A DNA stretch of 64,000 nt from Streptomyces abyssalis (GTDB lineage Bacteria > Actinomycetota > Actinomycetes > Streptomycetales > Streptomycetaceae): positions 428,208-492,207 of the forward strand of contig NZ_LJGT01000041.1 of NCBI RefSeq assembly GCF_001751365.1. The letters run 5' to 3'. A program made the position numbers and the translations under genes. Below, piece by piece: positions 51,327 to 59,880 of the stretch (within the stretch, counting starts at the first letter, position 1; each line of letters opens with the position of its first letter). The notes under the pieces are model-generated. The model did no database searches. It was given only the letters and a program-made list of their open reading frames with translations, and was not told the origin of the DNA.

Positions 51327-52178
51327 ATGAAGAGACCTCTCGTCGGCGCCCTGGCAACGGCGTTCTTCGGAGCGGCAGCCGTCACCGGGTTCGCCGCGGC
51401 CCCGGCGTCGGCGGCGGAAGCCCCGTCCTCGCCCGAGGCCGCCGCCGCCCCGGACTTCGCGGGCACGGTCGCGCTCAGCAACTGTTCGGGCTCGCTGGTG
51501 AAGATGCCCGGCTCCAAGGCCTCCGACCCGGGGCTGGTGCTCTCGAACGGGCACTGCCTTGAGGAAGGCATGCCGGAGCCGGGGAAGGTCGTCGTCGACC
51601 AGCCCTCGTCGCGCAGCTTCACGCTCCTCGACGCCGGCGGCGGCGACGCGGGCACGCTGAAGTCCACGAAGATCGCCTACGGGACGATGACGGACACCGA
51701 CGTCTCCCTCTACGAACTCGACTCCACGTACGAGGAGATCAAGAAGGACACGGGCATCGACCCGCTGGAGGTGCAGGCGGAGCATCCCGAACAGGGCACC
51801 GCCATCACCGTCGTCTCCGGTTACTGGAAGGAGACCTTCAGCTGTTCCATCGACGCCTTCGTGCCCGAGCTGCGCGAGGACGGCTGGACCATGAAGGACT
51901 CCCTCCGCTACACCGAGGAGTGCGAGACCAAGGGCGGCACGTCGGGCTCGCCGGTCGTCGACGACTCCACCGGCAAGATCGTCGGGGTCAACAACACCCG
52001 CAACGAGAACGGCGAGGAGTGCACCCTCAACAACCCGTGCGAGGTGGACGAGAACGGCAAGGTCACCGTCCACGAGGGCATCGCGTACGGACAGCAGACG
52101 CACACCCTCACCAGCTGCATCGCCGCCGGCAACAAGGTCGACCTGAGCCTGCCGGACTGCAAGCTGCCGAAGCCGTAG
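51327..52178 (+). CDS. Secreted trypsin-like serine protease
   Basis: A 283-residue exported protein. A Sec signal peptide of about 31 residues ends PASAAEA. The chymotrypsin-fold triad is visible as His in LVLSNGHCLEEG, Asp in TMTDTDVSLYEL and Ser in CETKGGTSGSPVV; paired Cys residues suggest disulfides. The ATG at 51327 is preceded by GGAGAGGAA. Substrate is unknown. It lies between the GntP permease gene and the chitinase gene and is followed by a strong terminator. Confidence 0.9.
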   Translation: MKRPLVGALATAFFGAAAVTGFAAAPASAAEAPSSPEAAAAPDFAGTVALSNCSGSLVKMPGSKASDPGLVLSNGHCLEEGMPEPGKVVVDQPSSRSFTLLDAGGGDAGTLKSTKIAYGTMTDTDVSLYELDSTYEEIKKDTGIDPLEVQAEHPEQGTAITVVSGYWKETFSCSIDAFVPELREDGWTMKDSLRYTEECETKGGTSGSPVVDDSTGKIVGVNNTRNENGEECTLNNPCEVDENGKVTVHEGIAYGQQTHTLTSCIAAGNKVDLSLPDCKLPKP

Positions 52179-52326
52179 AGGAAAGGCCGGCCAGGCCCTG
52201 AACGCCGGGCCGCAGTTCGGAGCCCGGCAGCTGCCGGCCGGTGGCGTGGTGCGGCGGCACCACGCCACCGGCACGGCGGTGACTCCCGTATGCGGCCCTC
52301 GGGGGTGTTGACCACCTCCCGGACGA

Positions 52327-52362
52327 GCGACGCCCCCGGACACTGCCGTCCGGGGGCGTCGC
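52327..52362. terminator. Bidirectional terminator, perfect 15-bp stem
   Basis: Arms 52327-52341 and 52348-52362 with loop ACTGCC, between the convergent protease and chitinase genes. Confidence 0.88.
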
Positions 52363-52441
52363 GTGCGTACGGGGAGGTGGGGGACACCCCGCAGCAGCCT
52401 GGCGGGCGCAGATGCGCCGGGGCGGGACCTCGGGGTCTCCC

Positions 52442-53482
52442 TTACGGCAGCGCGTCCACGTGCGGGCCGACCGTGCCGGACCAGCTGTTGCCGTTCGAGG
52501 CGTCCCAGTTGGTGGACCAGGTCATCGCGCCGCGGATGCCGGGGTAGGTCTTGTCGGGCTTGAAGCTCCCGCAGTTGGTGCCCTTGGCCAGGCAGTCCAG
52601 GGCGTCGGTCACCACGCCCGGCTCGACGTGACCGGAGCCCGCGGCGCTGGAGGAGGCCGGGGTGCCGATGCCGACCTGCGAGGGGTCGAGGCCGCCTTCG
52701 AGCTGGATGCAGGCGAGTGCGGTGAGGAAGTCGACGCCGCCCTGCGCGTAGGTCTTGCCGTCGCAGCCGTTCATCGAACCGCTGTTGTAGTACTGCATGT
52801 TGACGACCGTCAGGTAGTCCTTGATGTTCAGCGCGGTCTTGAAGTACTCGTTCGACGTCGACTGCATGTCGATGGTCTGCGGGGCCATCGTCACCACCAC
52901 GTCGCTCTTCTTGCTGTGGATGGCGTCCAGGGCCTTGGTCATGTACGTCGAGTTGAGGCCGTTCTCCAGGTCGATGTCGACTCCGTCGAAGCCGTACTCG
53001 TCCATGAGCGAGACGATGCTGTCGGCGAAGGCCGAGGCCGAGGCGTCGTCGGCGACGCTGACGGCGCCCTTCTCGCCGCCGACCGAGACGATCACCGACT
53101 TGCCCGCGTCGTGCTTGGCCTTGATGTCGGCCTTGAAGTCGTCCTCGGAGCCGTAGCCCGTCGCCGGGTCCAGCTTGAAGTCGACCTGGCCCGGTGTGCC
53201 CGTGGCGTCGGCGAAGGCCACGGCGATGATGTCGTAGTCGTCCGGCACATCCGAGAGCTTCTGTTTGGCCGCTCCGTTGTCGAAGTTCTGCCAGTAGCCG
53301 GTGACGGCGTGTGCGGGGACCGCCGAAGCGCCCACGGCGCGGCCGGTGTCCTGGGAAGGGGCCGGGCCGGCGTTCGCCGTTCCGGCCGCGACCAGTCCGC
53401 AGACCGTCAGTGCCGCTGCTGCGACCGCGGCGAGGACGCGCGGACGCGTACGGGGGTGGGACAGGAATCTTGCGCGTGCCAC
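52442..53482 (-). CDS. Secreted GH18 chitinase
   Basis: Hydrolyses beta-1,4 links of chitin outside the cell. The 346-residue protein has a signal peptide (basic n-region, hydrophobic core, GTANAGPA cleavage region near residue 38) and one GH18 barrel with no carbohydrate-binding module. The catalytic motif is YGFDGVDIDLENGLNS, with the Glu as acid/base, and the conserved MQYYNS and MTWSTNWD follow. The start is GTG at 53482 with GGAGG five bases upstream. The promoter carries a DasR-like element, so expression should respond to N-acetylglucosamine-derived signals. Confidence 0.95.
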   Translation of the reverse strand: MARARFLSHPRTRPRVLAAVAAAALTVCGLVAAGTANAGPAPSQDTGRAVGASAVPAHAVTGYWQNFDNGAAKQKLSDVPDDYDIIAVAFADATGTPGQVDFKLDPATGYGSEDDFKADIKAKHDAGKSVIVSVGGEKGAVSVADDASASAFADSIVSLMDEYGFDGVDIDLENGLNSTYMTKALDAIHSKKSDVVVTMAPQTIDMQSTSNEYFKTALNIKDYLTVVNMQYYNSGSMNGCDGKTYAQGGVDFLTALACIQLEGGLDPSQVGIGTPASSSAAGSGHVEPGVVTDALDCLAKGTNCGSFKPDKTYPGIRGAMTWSTNWDASNGNSWSGTVGPHVDALP

Positions 53483-53558
53483 AACTGCCTCCGGGGTGGG
53501 GGGAGATGGGGGAGGGAAAGTGCTGAGTGTGGTGCGCGGGGCCCTGCGCTTCGCTGAC

Positions 53559-53587
53559 AACATGGTCCAGACCAATCTGGTTGTCAA
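53559..53587 (-). promoter_or_regulatory. Chitinase promoter
   Basis: On the minus strand TTGACA (53587-53582) and CATGTT (53564-53559) are separated by 17 bases. The DasR-like element occupies the spacer, as expected for repression. Confidence 0.7.
53561..53576. promoter_or_regulatory. DasR-responsive element (dre)-like site
   Basis: CATGGTCCAGACCAAT; the 12-bp core TGGTCCAGACCA differs by one base from the consensus TGGTCTAGACCA of the DasR/chitinase direct-repeat type element of Streptomyces. Confidence 0.8.
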
Positions 53588-53592
53588 GACCT

Positions 53593-53620
53593 TTGACAGC
53601 CGTCCTGGGCCTTGTATTGA
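53593..53620 (+). promoter_or_regulatory. Promoter of Nramp-like gene, back to back with chitinase promoter
   Basis: TTGACA at 53593-53598 and TATTGA at 53615-53620 with a 16-base spacer. Its -35 is only five bases from the -35 of the chitinase promoter, so the DasR site may affect both directions. Confidence 0.6.
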
Positions 53621-53686
53621 TCGTCTTCGGGGGATTGGATGCGCCGGGCAGACCTCTTGAGGGGACGAGCACGAAGGCGGTCGGAG

Positions 53687-55033
53687 ATGGCAACCGAGGA
53701 CAACAAGCAGAGCGGAGCCGGGACCACCCCGGCCCCCTCCTCCAGCGAGGAGACACGGCCGCCCGTACGGAAGGCGAGCTGGAAGCTGGTCGGGCCCGGC
53801 ATCGTCGTCGCGGCGACCGGCGTCGGCGCCGGTGACCTGGTCTCCACGCTGATCGCGGGCAGCAAGTACGGCTACACCCTGATGTGGGCCGCGGTGATCG
53901 GCTGCATCGTCAAGATCGCGCTGGCCGAGGCGACGGGCCGCTGGCACCTGGCCACCGGCCGCACCATCTTCGACGGATGGCGGTCGCTGGGCTCGTGGAC
54001 GACCGTCTACTTCGCGATATACGTCGTCGTGTGGGGATTCGTCTACGGCGGTACCGCCATGTCCTCCTCCGGGCTCCCCCTGGAGGCGCTCTTCCCGGGC
54101 GTTCTCGACCTCAAGGGATGGGCGATCATCACCGGCCTCGTCGGCCTCGCCTTCGTCTGGTTCAACCGCTACGCCGTCTTCGAGAAGGTCATGACGGTGA
54201 TGGTCGGCATCATGTTCGTGGTCGTCGTCTACGTGGCGATCCTCGTCTCGCCCGACATCGGCGCCGCCTTCGCCGGGCTCGCCCCGGTGCTGCCGGACGG
54301 CTCGGTCCTCTACACCCTGGGCCTCATCGGCGGCGTCGGCGGCACCATCACGATGGCCGCCTACGGATACTGGGTGAACGCCAAGGGCTGGACCGACAGC
54401 GGCTGGATGAAGATGATGCGGCTCGACAACCGCGTCGCCTACATCACCACCGGCGTCTTCGTCGTCGCCATGCTGATCGTCGGAGCGGAGCTGCTGCACT
54501 CCGCGAACATCGCGATCGCGGAGGGCGACAAGGGCCTCTCCGACCTCGGGAACGTACTGGAGGACCGCTTCGGCGCCTTCACCTCGGTCCTCTTCCTCAT
54601 CGGCTTCTTCGCCACGTCCTTCACGTCGCTGGTCGGCGTGTGGCACGGCGTGAGCCTGATGTTCGCCGACTTCGTCGAGCGGATGCGCGCCGCCCGCAAA
54701 GCGGACGGCGAGGGCGACGGCGATCAGGCGGTCGCCGCGGTGGCCGGCGGTCAGCGCGAGAAGTCGCTGCCCTTCCGCGCGTACCTGCTGTGGCTGACCT
54801 TCCCGCCGATGACGCTGCTCTGGCTGGAGCAGCCCTTCGGCCTGGTCGTGGCCTACGGCGTGCTGGGCGCGTTCTTCATGCCGTTCCTCGCGTTCACCCT
54901 CATGTGGCTGCTCAACACCAGCCGCACGCCGCGTGAATGGCGCAACGGCATTCTCAGCAACGTGATGCTCTTCGCGTCCGGGATGCTCTTCATCGTGCTG
55001 TGCGTGCAGCAGGTCAGGGAGATTCCCTGGTAG
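53687..55033 (+). CDS. Nramp-related transporter without canonical metal-binding motifs
   Basis: A 448-residue membrane protein with about eleven to twelve hydrophobic segments and overall Nramp/SLC11 resemblance (WKLVGPGIVVAATGVGAGD at the first helix, ATGRWHLATGRTI after the second). The helix-1 DPGN motif of manganese/iron Nramps reads GAGD here, and the helix-6 MPH region reads ITMAAYGYW, so the usual transition-metal ligands Asp, Asn and Met are absent. Its substrate is therefore open. I chose the ATG at 53687 with GGAG upstream. It shares a promoter region with the chitinase gene. Confidence 0.82.
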   Translation: MATEDNKQSGAGTTPAPSSSEETRPPVRKASWKLVGPGIVVAATGVGAGDLVSTLIAGSKYGYTLMWAAVIGCIVKIALAEATGRWHLATGRTIFDGWRSLGSWTTVYFAIYVVVWGFVYGGTAMSSSGLPLEALFPGVLDLKGWAIITGLVGLAFVWFNRYAVFEKVMTVMVGIMFVVVVYVAILVSPDIGAAFAGLAPVLPDGSVLYTLGLIGGVGGTITMAAYGYWVNAKGWTDSGWMKMMRLDNRVAYITTGVFVVAMLIVGAELLHSANIAIAEGDKGLSDLGNVLEDRFGAFTSVLFLIGFFATSFTSLVGVWHGVSLMFADFVERMRAARKADGEGDGDQAVAAVAGGQREKSLPFRAYLLWLTFPPMTLLWLEQPFGLVVAYGVLGAFFMPFLAFTLMWLLNTSRTPREWRNGILSNVMLFASGMLFIVLCVQQVREIPW

Positions 55034-55103
55034 GACGCCGAAGCCCCGGGCGCTTCCGCGGCCGCGCGGACGACCGCCGCGCAAGTACCTCGCCTTTGCC
55101 CGA

Positions 55104-55131
55104 TTGACTGACGGACAGGGCGGGGTATGGC
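55104..55131 (+). promoter_or_regulatory. Candidate promoter of the Tad pilus operon
   Basis: TTGACT at 55104-55109 and TATGGC at 55126-55131, 16 bases apart, about 120 bases before the first gene. The -10 is imperfect. Confidence 0.35.
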
Positions 55132-55258
55132 AGGGGAGCGACCGGGGCAGAAGCTGTTCCGAGGTCTGGGCTCCGCCCGTATGGTGTGGTGTCGTCAGAT
55201 CAACATGACGATCGGGTACTTGGGCCGCGGGCCCGACACAGAGCGCTCGGGGGCGGGG

Positions 55259-56395
55259 ATGACCACTGCGATAGCAGTCACCAGCCACAGCCACATGCTG
55301 CCCCCGCCCGACCGGCACACACCGCGTGCACACGTCTTCGAGCCGCCGGACGAGCAGCCGTTCGACGTGGCGCTCGCCCAGACGCAGCGACTGCTCGAAC
55401 AGCACGGCCACATGATCGTCGTCCATCCCACGACGCTGCCGAAGGCCTTCCTGCACAGACTCCACGCCATCCGTTCCGTCCTGGAGACCGACCGGATCGC
55501 GCTGATGCCGACGGCGCTGCCGCCGCTGGGTACGGGTGTCCTCGTACGGCAGTTGAGGCAGTTGTCGCTTTGCGAGTTCAGTCCGGGCGTGCTCGGCGCG
55601 TCCGTACGGCTCCTGGCGCACTACATCTACGCGGGTGCGCTGCTGAACTCCGTGGCGAAGCTCGACCATCTGCCGGTCTCCTACACCGAGCACGCCAGGT
55701 CCTGGAATCCCAAGGCCCAGTTCGCGGTGCTGGCGACGCCCACGCCGCAGCTCGTCCGCACCGACAGCGGTGCCCGCGGCGTGGCCAGGGCCGCGCTCAC
55801 GGGACCGCAGTTCCCCACGCACCTCACCTATGCCGACGGCCAGCTCAACTCCGACTGGGTCACGAGCCTGCTGGCTCCGCAGTGGCGCGTCGGTCAGGTG
55901 CACGAGGCGTATCTGCCCGCGGAGTCGGCGCGCTGGTGGGGTACCGGCAAGCTCGTCGAGTTCGCGGCCGCGATCCCCGACGTCTCGGTGCTCTACCGGC
56001 TCGTTTCCTCCGTACGCCGGGACGAATGCCACTGGTGCGGGCTCGAACTGATCGGGGACCGCTGCGCGTTCTGCGCGGCCCCCGCCCCGTTCGGGTCCGG
56101 TTCGCGCAGGGCCGCGGCCGTGCGCGCGGCTCCGGCCCGCAGCCGCCCCGGCTCCGCCCTCACCTCCCGCATCGCCCCCGGTCCCGGTGATCCCGGAGCC
56201 GGCTCCGGCGGTTCCGCACCCGGCTCCGGCAGGGACGGCGCCGGTGACCGTGCGGACACCCCCGCCAGGGGCGGCGCGGGGCTCGGTGCGTTCCTCATGC
56301 AGAAGCACGCCGCGGCAGCGCAGAAGCAGGCCGCTGCCGCACGTTCCGAACCGCAGTCCAGTCACGCCGTTGTCGCCGATCCCCGAGGTCTGTAG
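55259..56395 (+). CDS. Zinc-ribbon protein, first gene of the Tad operon
   Basis: A 378-residue protein that I cannot assign to a function. Residues 1-260 form a globular domain (MIVVHPTTLPKAFLHRLHAI, ALLNSVAKLDHLPVSYTEHA). Around residue 265 is a zinc ribbon, CHWCGLELIGDRCAFC, with two CxxC pairs. The C-terminal 100 residues are Gly/Ser/Ala/Pro-rich and disordered, ending in a Gln/Ala helix. Start ATG at 55259 with GGGGCGGGG upstream. It is three bases before the CpaB-like gene, so a pilus-related role is likely. Confidence 0.75.
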   Translation: MTTAIAVTSHSHMLPPPDRHTPRAHVFEPPDEQPFDVALAQTQRLLEQHGHMIVVHPTTLPKAFLHRLHAIRSVLETDRIALMPTALPPLGTGVLVRQLRQLSLCEFSPGVLGASVRLLAHYIYAGALLNSVAKLDHLPVSYTEHARSWNPKAQFAVLATPTPQLVRTDSGARGVARAALTGPQFPTHLTYADGQLNSDWVTSLLAPQWRVGQVHEAYLPAESARWWGTGKLVEFAAAIPDVSVLYRLVSSVRRDECHWCGLELIGDRCAFCAAPAPFGSGSRRAAAVRAAPARSRPGSALTSRIAPGPGDPGAGSGGSAPGSGRDGAGDRADTPARGGAGLGAFLMQKHAAAAQKQAAAARSEPQSSHAVVADPRGL

Positions 56396-56398
56396 TCC

Positions 56399-57127
56399 AT
56401 GAATTCACGCCAGCGCCGTGGCGTCATCCTGCTGGTCGTCTCCGTCCTGTGTGCCCTGGCGGCGTTCGGGGGCGTGCTGGCGTTCATACGCGACGTGGAG
56501 TCGAAGGTCGGCTCCGAGAAGACGGCGTACAAGCTCAAGACGGACGTTCCGCCGTACAAGTCGCTGAGCGCGGAGCAGTTCGACAAGGTGTCCGTGCCGG
56601 ACCGCTGGCTGCCGGACACCGCGGTCACCGACCTCGACGAGGTGCGCGGCAAGGTCGCCACCAACGAGCTGCGCAAGGGATCGCTGCTGCAGACGGACAT
56701 GATGGACGACCGGCCCGGACTGAAGCCGGGCCAGCAGGAGATCGCCATCATGATCGACGCCGAGACGGGCGTCGCCGGCAAGATCAACCCGGGCAGCCGC
56801 GTCAACATCTTCGCCACCTTCGAGGGCGAGCAGCAGACAGCCGGCAAGGGCAAGGAACCGAACCAGTCGAAGGTCATCGTCAGCGAGGCGGAGGTCATCG
56901 ACGTCGGGAAGCTCACCCCGTTCAAGGACGCCGGCCAGGACGAGCGCGACCGGCAGCGCGAACGGGACGGCGTCCCGATCACCTTCGCCCTCTCCACGGA
57001 GGACGCCCAGCGCGTCGCGTACGCCGAATCCTTCGCGGAGCACGTCCGGCTCGCCCTCGTGGCTCCCGGCGACGGCAACGACATCCCCGAGAGCGACCGC
57101 ACGTACACGCTCGACGGGGACAAGTGA
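56399..57127 (+). CDS. cpaB: CpaB/RcpC-like pilus assembly protein (SAF domain)
   Basis: A 242-residue protein: one N-terminal transmembrane helix (RGVILLVVSVLCALAAFGGV) and an outside SAF-like domain (about 45-110, KTDVPPYKSLSAEQFDKVSV and LRKGSLLQTDM) followed by the CpaB domain with GVAGKINPGSRVNIFATFEG. CpaB/RcpC stabilises or gates the outer secretin in Gram-negatives; in monoderm actinobacteria its job is less clear and may be in the wall. It follows the zinc-ribbon gene by three bases. Confidence 0.85.
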   Translation: MNSRQRRGVILLVVSVLCALAAFGGVLAFIRDVESKVGSEKTAYKLKTDVPPYKSLSAEQFDKVSVPDRWLPDTAVTDLDEVRGKVATNELRKGSLLQTDMMDDRPGLKPGQQEIAIMIDAETGVAGKINPGSRVNIFATFEGEQQTAGKGKEPNQSKVIVSEAEVIDVGKLTPFKDAGQDERDRQRERDGVPITFALSTEDAQRVAYAESFAEHVRLALVAPGDGNDIPESDRTYTLDGDK

Positions 57128-57140
57128 GGCAGGTCAGCCC

Positions 57141-59300
57141 ATGGTCACCCGCATTCAGCCAGCCGTAAGCGACCCGGAGGCAGCCAGGTCGGTCGGCGGT
57201 CTGCTCAGTCAGCTGCCCGACAGCGAGCCGGTACCGGCCGTCGTCGACTCCACCCAACTGCTGGACTCCCTCGCGCGGCTGGCGGAAGGCACGGTCGCGG
57301 ATCTGCCCGAGGTCGTGCTCGTACACGAACTCATCCGTCCCATGCCGGCGTTGGAGCTGATCCGTGAGATCGCCCTCCGCTTCCCGGCCGTCGGCGTCGT
57401 ACTCATCACGCGCGACACCAGCCAGCCGCTCTATTCGGCGGCGATGGACGCCGGGGCGCGCGGTGTTCTCGGGCTGCCCCTGAGCTATGACGATCTCGCA
57501 GCGCGGGTGGGCGCCGCGGCGTCGTGGGCCGTGGGCGTACGGAAGCACCTGGGCGGCATCCCGGACGAGACGGCCGGTCCGGGCGGCACCGTCGTCGCCG
57601 TCACCGGTGCCAAGGGAGGAGTCGGGACGACGCTGACCGCGGTCCAACTGGCCCTCGCGGCACAGGCGTCGGGGCGCGGCACCGCACTCGTGGACATGGA
57701 TCTGCAGTCCGGGGACGTCGCCTCGTATCTGGACGTGCAGTTCCGGCGTTCGGCGGCCGACCTCGCCGGCATCGCCGACATCTCCGCGCGGGTGCTCCAG
57801 GACGCGCTCTTCGCACACGAGTCGGGGCTCGGGCTGCTCCTCGCCCCCGGGGAGGGCGAGCGGGGCGAGGAGGTCGACGACCGCGCGGCCCGTCAGATCA
57901 TCGCCGCGCTCAGGGCCCGCTACGACATCGTCGTGATCGACTGCGGCACCCAGCTCAACGCCGCCAACGCCGCGGCGATCGAGACCTCCGACAGCGCGGT
58001 GCTGGTGACGACGCCGGACGTCGTGGCCGTACGGGCCGCCAAGCGCATGGTCCGGATGTGGGACCGGCTTCAGATCCGCAAGGCGGAGGAGACCGTCACC
58101 CTCGTCAACCGCATCTCGAAGTTCACCGAGATCCAGCCGCCGCTGATCGCCCGTATCGTCGGGACACCCGTTGCCGGGACGACGATTCCCGCCAACTACA
58201 AGGAACTTCAGAGCGCCGTGGACGCAGGGCGCATCCAGGACCTCGAAGCCCGTGGTTCCGTCAAGCAGGCTCTGTGGTCGTTCGCCGGCGAGCTGGGACT
58301 GAGCACGGCCGCGGAAGCGTCGAGCGGCACCGGCAGGCACAGCAAGGGCGGCGGCAGGGGCGCCAGGGCCGCGAAGGGGCAGGCGGGGCAGCCCAAGCAG
58401 GTGCTGCCTCCGGCGGGCTCCGGCCCGGGCGGGCGCGCGCTGCCGCCGGGCGGTGCGCCGGGTACGGGGTCCGGCGCGCAGCCGGGCACGGCGTCCGGCG
58501 GCCAGGCGGGCACGGCGTCGGGCGGCCAGGCGGGCAGGCAGGGGCAGGCGGCGCCGGGGCAGTCAGGCCCGGGAGCGCCACGCGCCGCGGCGGCACGTCC
58601 CGGCCCCGGAGGGATGCCGCCCCGTCCCCGGCACGCACCGGCCAGCGCGGGCACCGGCAGGGACGCGGCCGGCCGGCAGGCGCTGCCGCCCGGCGCGTCG
58701 AGCCGCACGCTCGGTGCTTCCCACGACGCGCCCAGGGCAGGCGACCACGGGGACCCGGACCTGGACGTGGACCACCGTGACCGCGACCACCGCAGTCCGC
58801 TCGAACACAACAGCGCGGCGCCCTTCCACACCCGTACGCGCGTGGGGCCGGTGGGACCCGAGGCCGGACGCGTACCGGGCAGGCCCGCGGCGCCGCCTGT
58901 GGACGACCTCGACGACGAGGGCGAGACGAGCGTCTGGGGTGAACGGGGCGCCGTGACCCTGGAGTTCGCCGGAATGGCACCCGTGGTGCTCGCCGTCCTG
59001 GCGGTCCTGTGGCAGTGCGTACTGGTCGGCTACACGTTCTCGCTCGCCGGCAACGCCGCCGACGAGGCGGCACGAGCGGCGACCGCGGCCGCCTCGACGG
59101 GCGACGCGGAGGGCGCCTGCGAGTCGGCGGCGACCAAGCACCTGCCCGACGAGTGGCGGGACAACTCGGCGGTCAGCTGCAACCTCGACGGCCATCTGTG
59201 GAAGGCCGACGTCGACCTGTCGGCACCCGTCCTCTTCCCCGGCGCGGGGAAGCTTCCCTTCAGCGTCACCGGCACGGCCGGCGCCGCGGAGGAGGGGTGA
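57141..59300 (+). CDS. TadZ/CpaE-like ATPase fused to a TadE-like pilin domain
   Basis: One uninterrupted frame of 719 residues. Residues about 1-130 are a receiver-like domain (VLITRDTSQPLYSAAMDAGA) and 150-390 a ParA/MinD-type ATPase with the deviant Walker A AKGGVGTT (Lys158) and VVIDCGTQL. Such TadZ/CpaE proteins place the pilus machine in the cell. Residues about 395-590 are Gly/Ala/Pro/Gln-rich linker. Then ERGAVTLEFAGMAPVVLAVL (601-620) begins a TadE-type domain, with a prepilin-peptidase-like site between Gly603 and Ala604 and Glu608 at +5, followed by an outside domain with Cys residues. Cleavage at that site would separate ATPase and pilin. Start at ATG 57141 is 13 bases after cpaB. 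Confidence 0.88.
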   Translation: MVTRIQPAVSDPEAARSVGGLLSQLPDSEPVPAVVDSTQLLDSLARLAEGTVADLPEVVLVHELIRPMPALELIREIALRFPAVGVVLITRDTSQPLYSAAMDAGARGVLGLPLSYDDLAARVGAAASWAVGVRKHLGGIPDETAGPGGTVVAVTGAKGGVGTTLTAVQLALAAQASGRGTALVDMDLQSGDVASYLDVQFRRSAADLAGIADISARVLQDALFAHESGLGLLLAPGEGERGEEVDDRAARQIIAALRARYDIVVIDCGTQLNAANAAAIETSDSAVLVTTPDVVAVRAAKRMVRMWDRLQIRKAEETVTLVNRISKFTEIQPPLIARIVGTPVAGTTIPANYKELQSAVDAGRIQDLEARGSVKQALWSFAGELGLSTAAEASSGTGRHSKGGGRGARAAKGQAGQPKQVLPPAGSGPGGRALPPGGAPGTGSGAQPGTASGGQAGTASGGQAGRQGQAAPGQSGPGAPRAAAARPGPGGMPPRPRHAPASAGTGRDAAGRQALPPGASSRTLGASHDAPRAGDHGDPDLDVDHRDRDHRSPLEHNSAAPFHTRTRVGPVGPEAGRVPGRPAAPPVDDLDDEGETSVWGERGAVTLEFAGMAPVVLAVLAVLWQCVLVGYTFSLAGNAADEAARAATAAASTGDAEGACESAATKHLPDEWRDNSAVSCNLDGHLWKADVDLSAPVLFPGAGKLPFSVTGTAGAAEEG

Positions 59301-59307
59301 GCGCGGC

Positions 59308-59814
59308 ATGAGGCGCCTGCGGTGGAGACGGACGGCACCGGGGCCGGTACCGGGCCGGACGGCAGCGGCAGGGGCAGCCGCGGAGGCGGTACGGCCTGCG
59401 ACCAGGGTGGTACGGGCGCGCACGGCGCGAGCCGCACGCGTACGGACCCGCCTGCGGGGCGGCGCCGGACGCGAACGCGGCGCGTCCAGCCTGGAGCTCG
59501 CGGGGATGATGCCCCTGCTCCTGCTGGTGGCCATGGCCGCGATCCAGCTCGGCGTCGCGGGTTACGCCGTACAGCAGGCCGGTACGGGAGCCCGCGCCGC
59601 AGCCCGCATCGCGAGCCAGGAGGACATCGCCGAGGACTACGCGGCGTCGGGCAAGGCGGCCATGTCCGAGTGGACGGCGTCCAGGAGCAGTTTCGACCTC
59701 GGAGGGGGCGAGGACGAGGTACGGGTGACCACCACCGTCACCATTCCCTCCGTCGTCCCCGGCGTGGACGACTTCGGCGACGCGTCGCGCTCGGCGACGA
59801 TGCCGCGCGACTGA
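59308..59814 (+). CDS. TadE/TadF-like minor pilin
   Basis: A 168-residue protein with a long Arg-rich leader and then RERGASSLELAGMMPLLLLV: a prepilin-like site between Gly58 and Ala59 with Glu63 at +5, followed by the hydrophobic pilin helix and a small outside domain. Tad systems use TadE and TadF as minor pilins or pilus-base proteins. The leader is much longer than the usual 10-20 residues, echoing the fused leader of the preceding gene. It starts seven bases after that gene. Confidence 0.82.
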   Translation: MRRLRWRRTAPGPVPGRTAAAGAAAEAVRPATRVVRARTARAARVRTRLRGGAGRERGASSLELAGMMPLLLLVAMAAIQLGVAGYAVQQAGTGARAAARIASQEDIAEDYAASGKAAMSEWTASRSSFDLGGGEDEVRVTTTVTIPSVVPGVDDFGDASRSATMPRD

Positions 59815-59880
59815 CCGGGCCGACGTGGAGCGACAACGCACAGCGACGTACAGCGACAACGCACGGAGAGGAGGCCGGAA

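Noticed and set aside
52442..56365. Very long open frame (over 1300 codons) on the minus strand running from the chitinase upstream across the Nramp-like and zinc-ribbon genes
   Set aside because: Only the chitinase part is protein-like, starting at GTG 53482. The rest is the complement of two real genes and stays open because of high GC.
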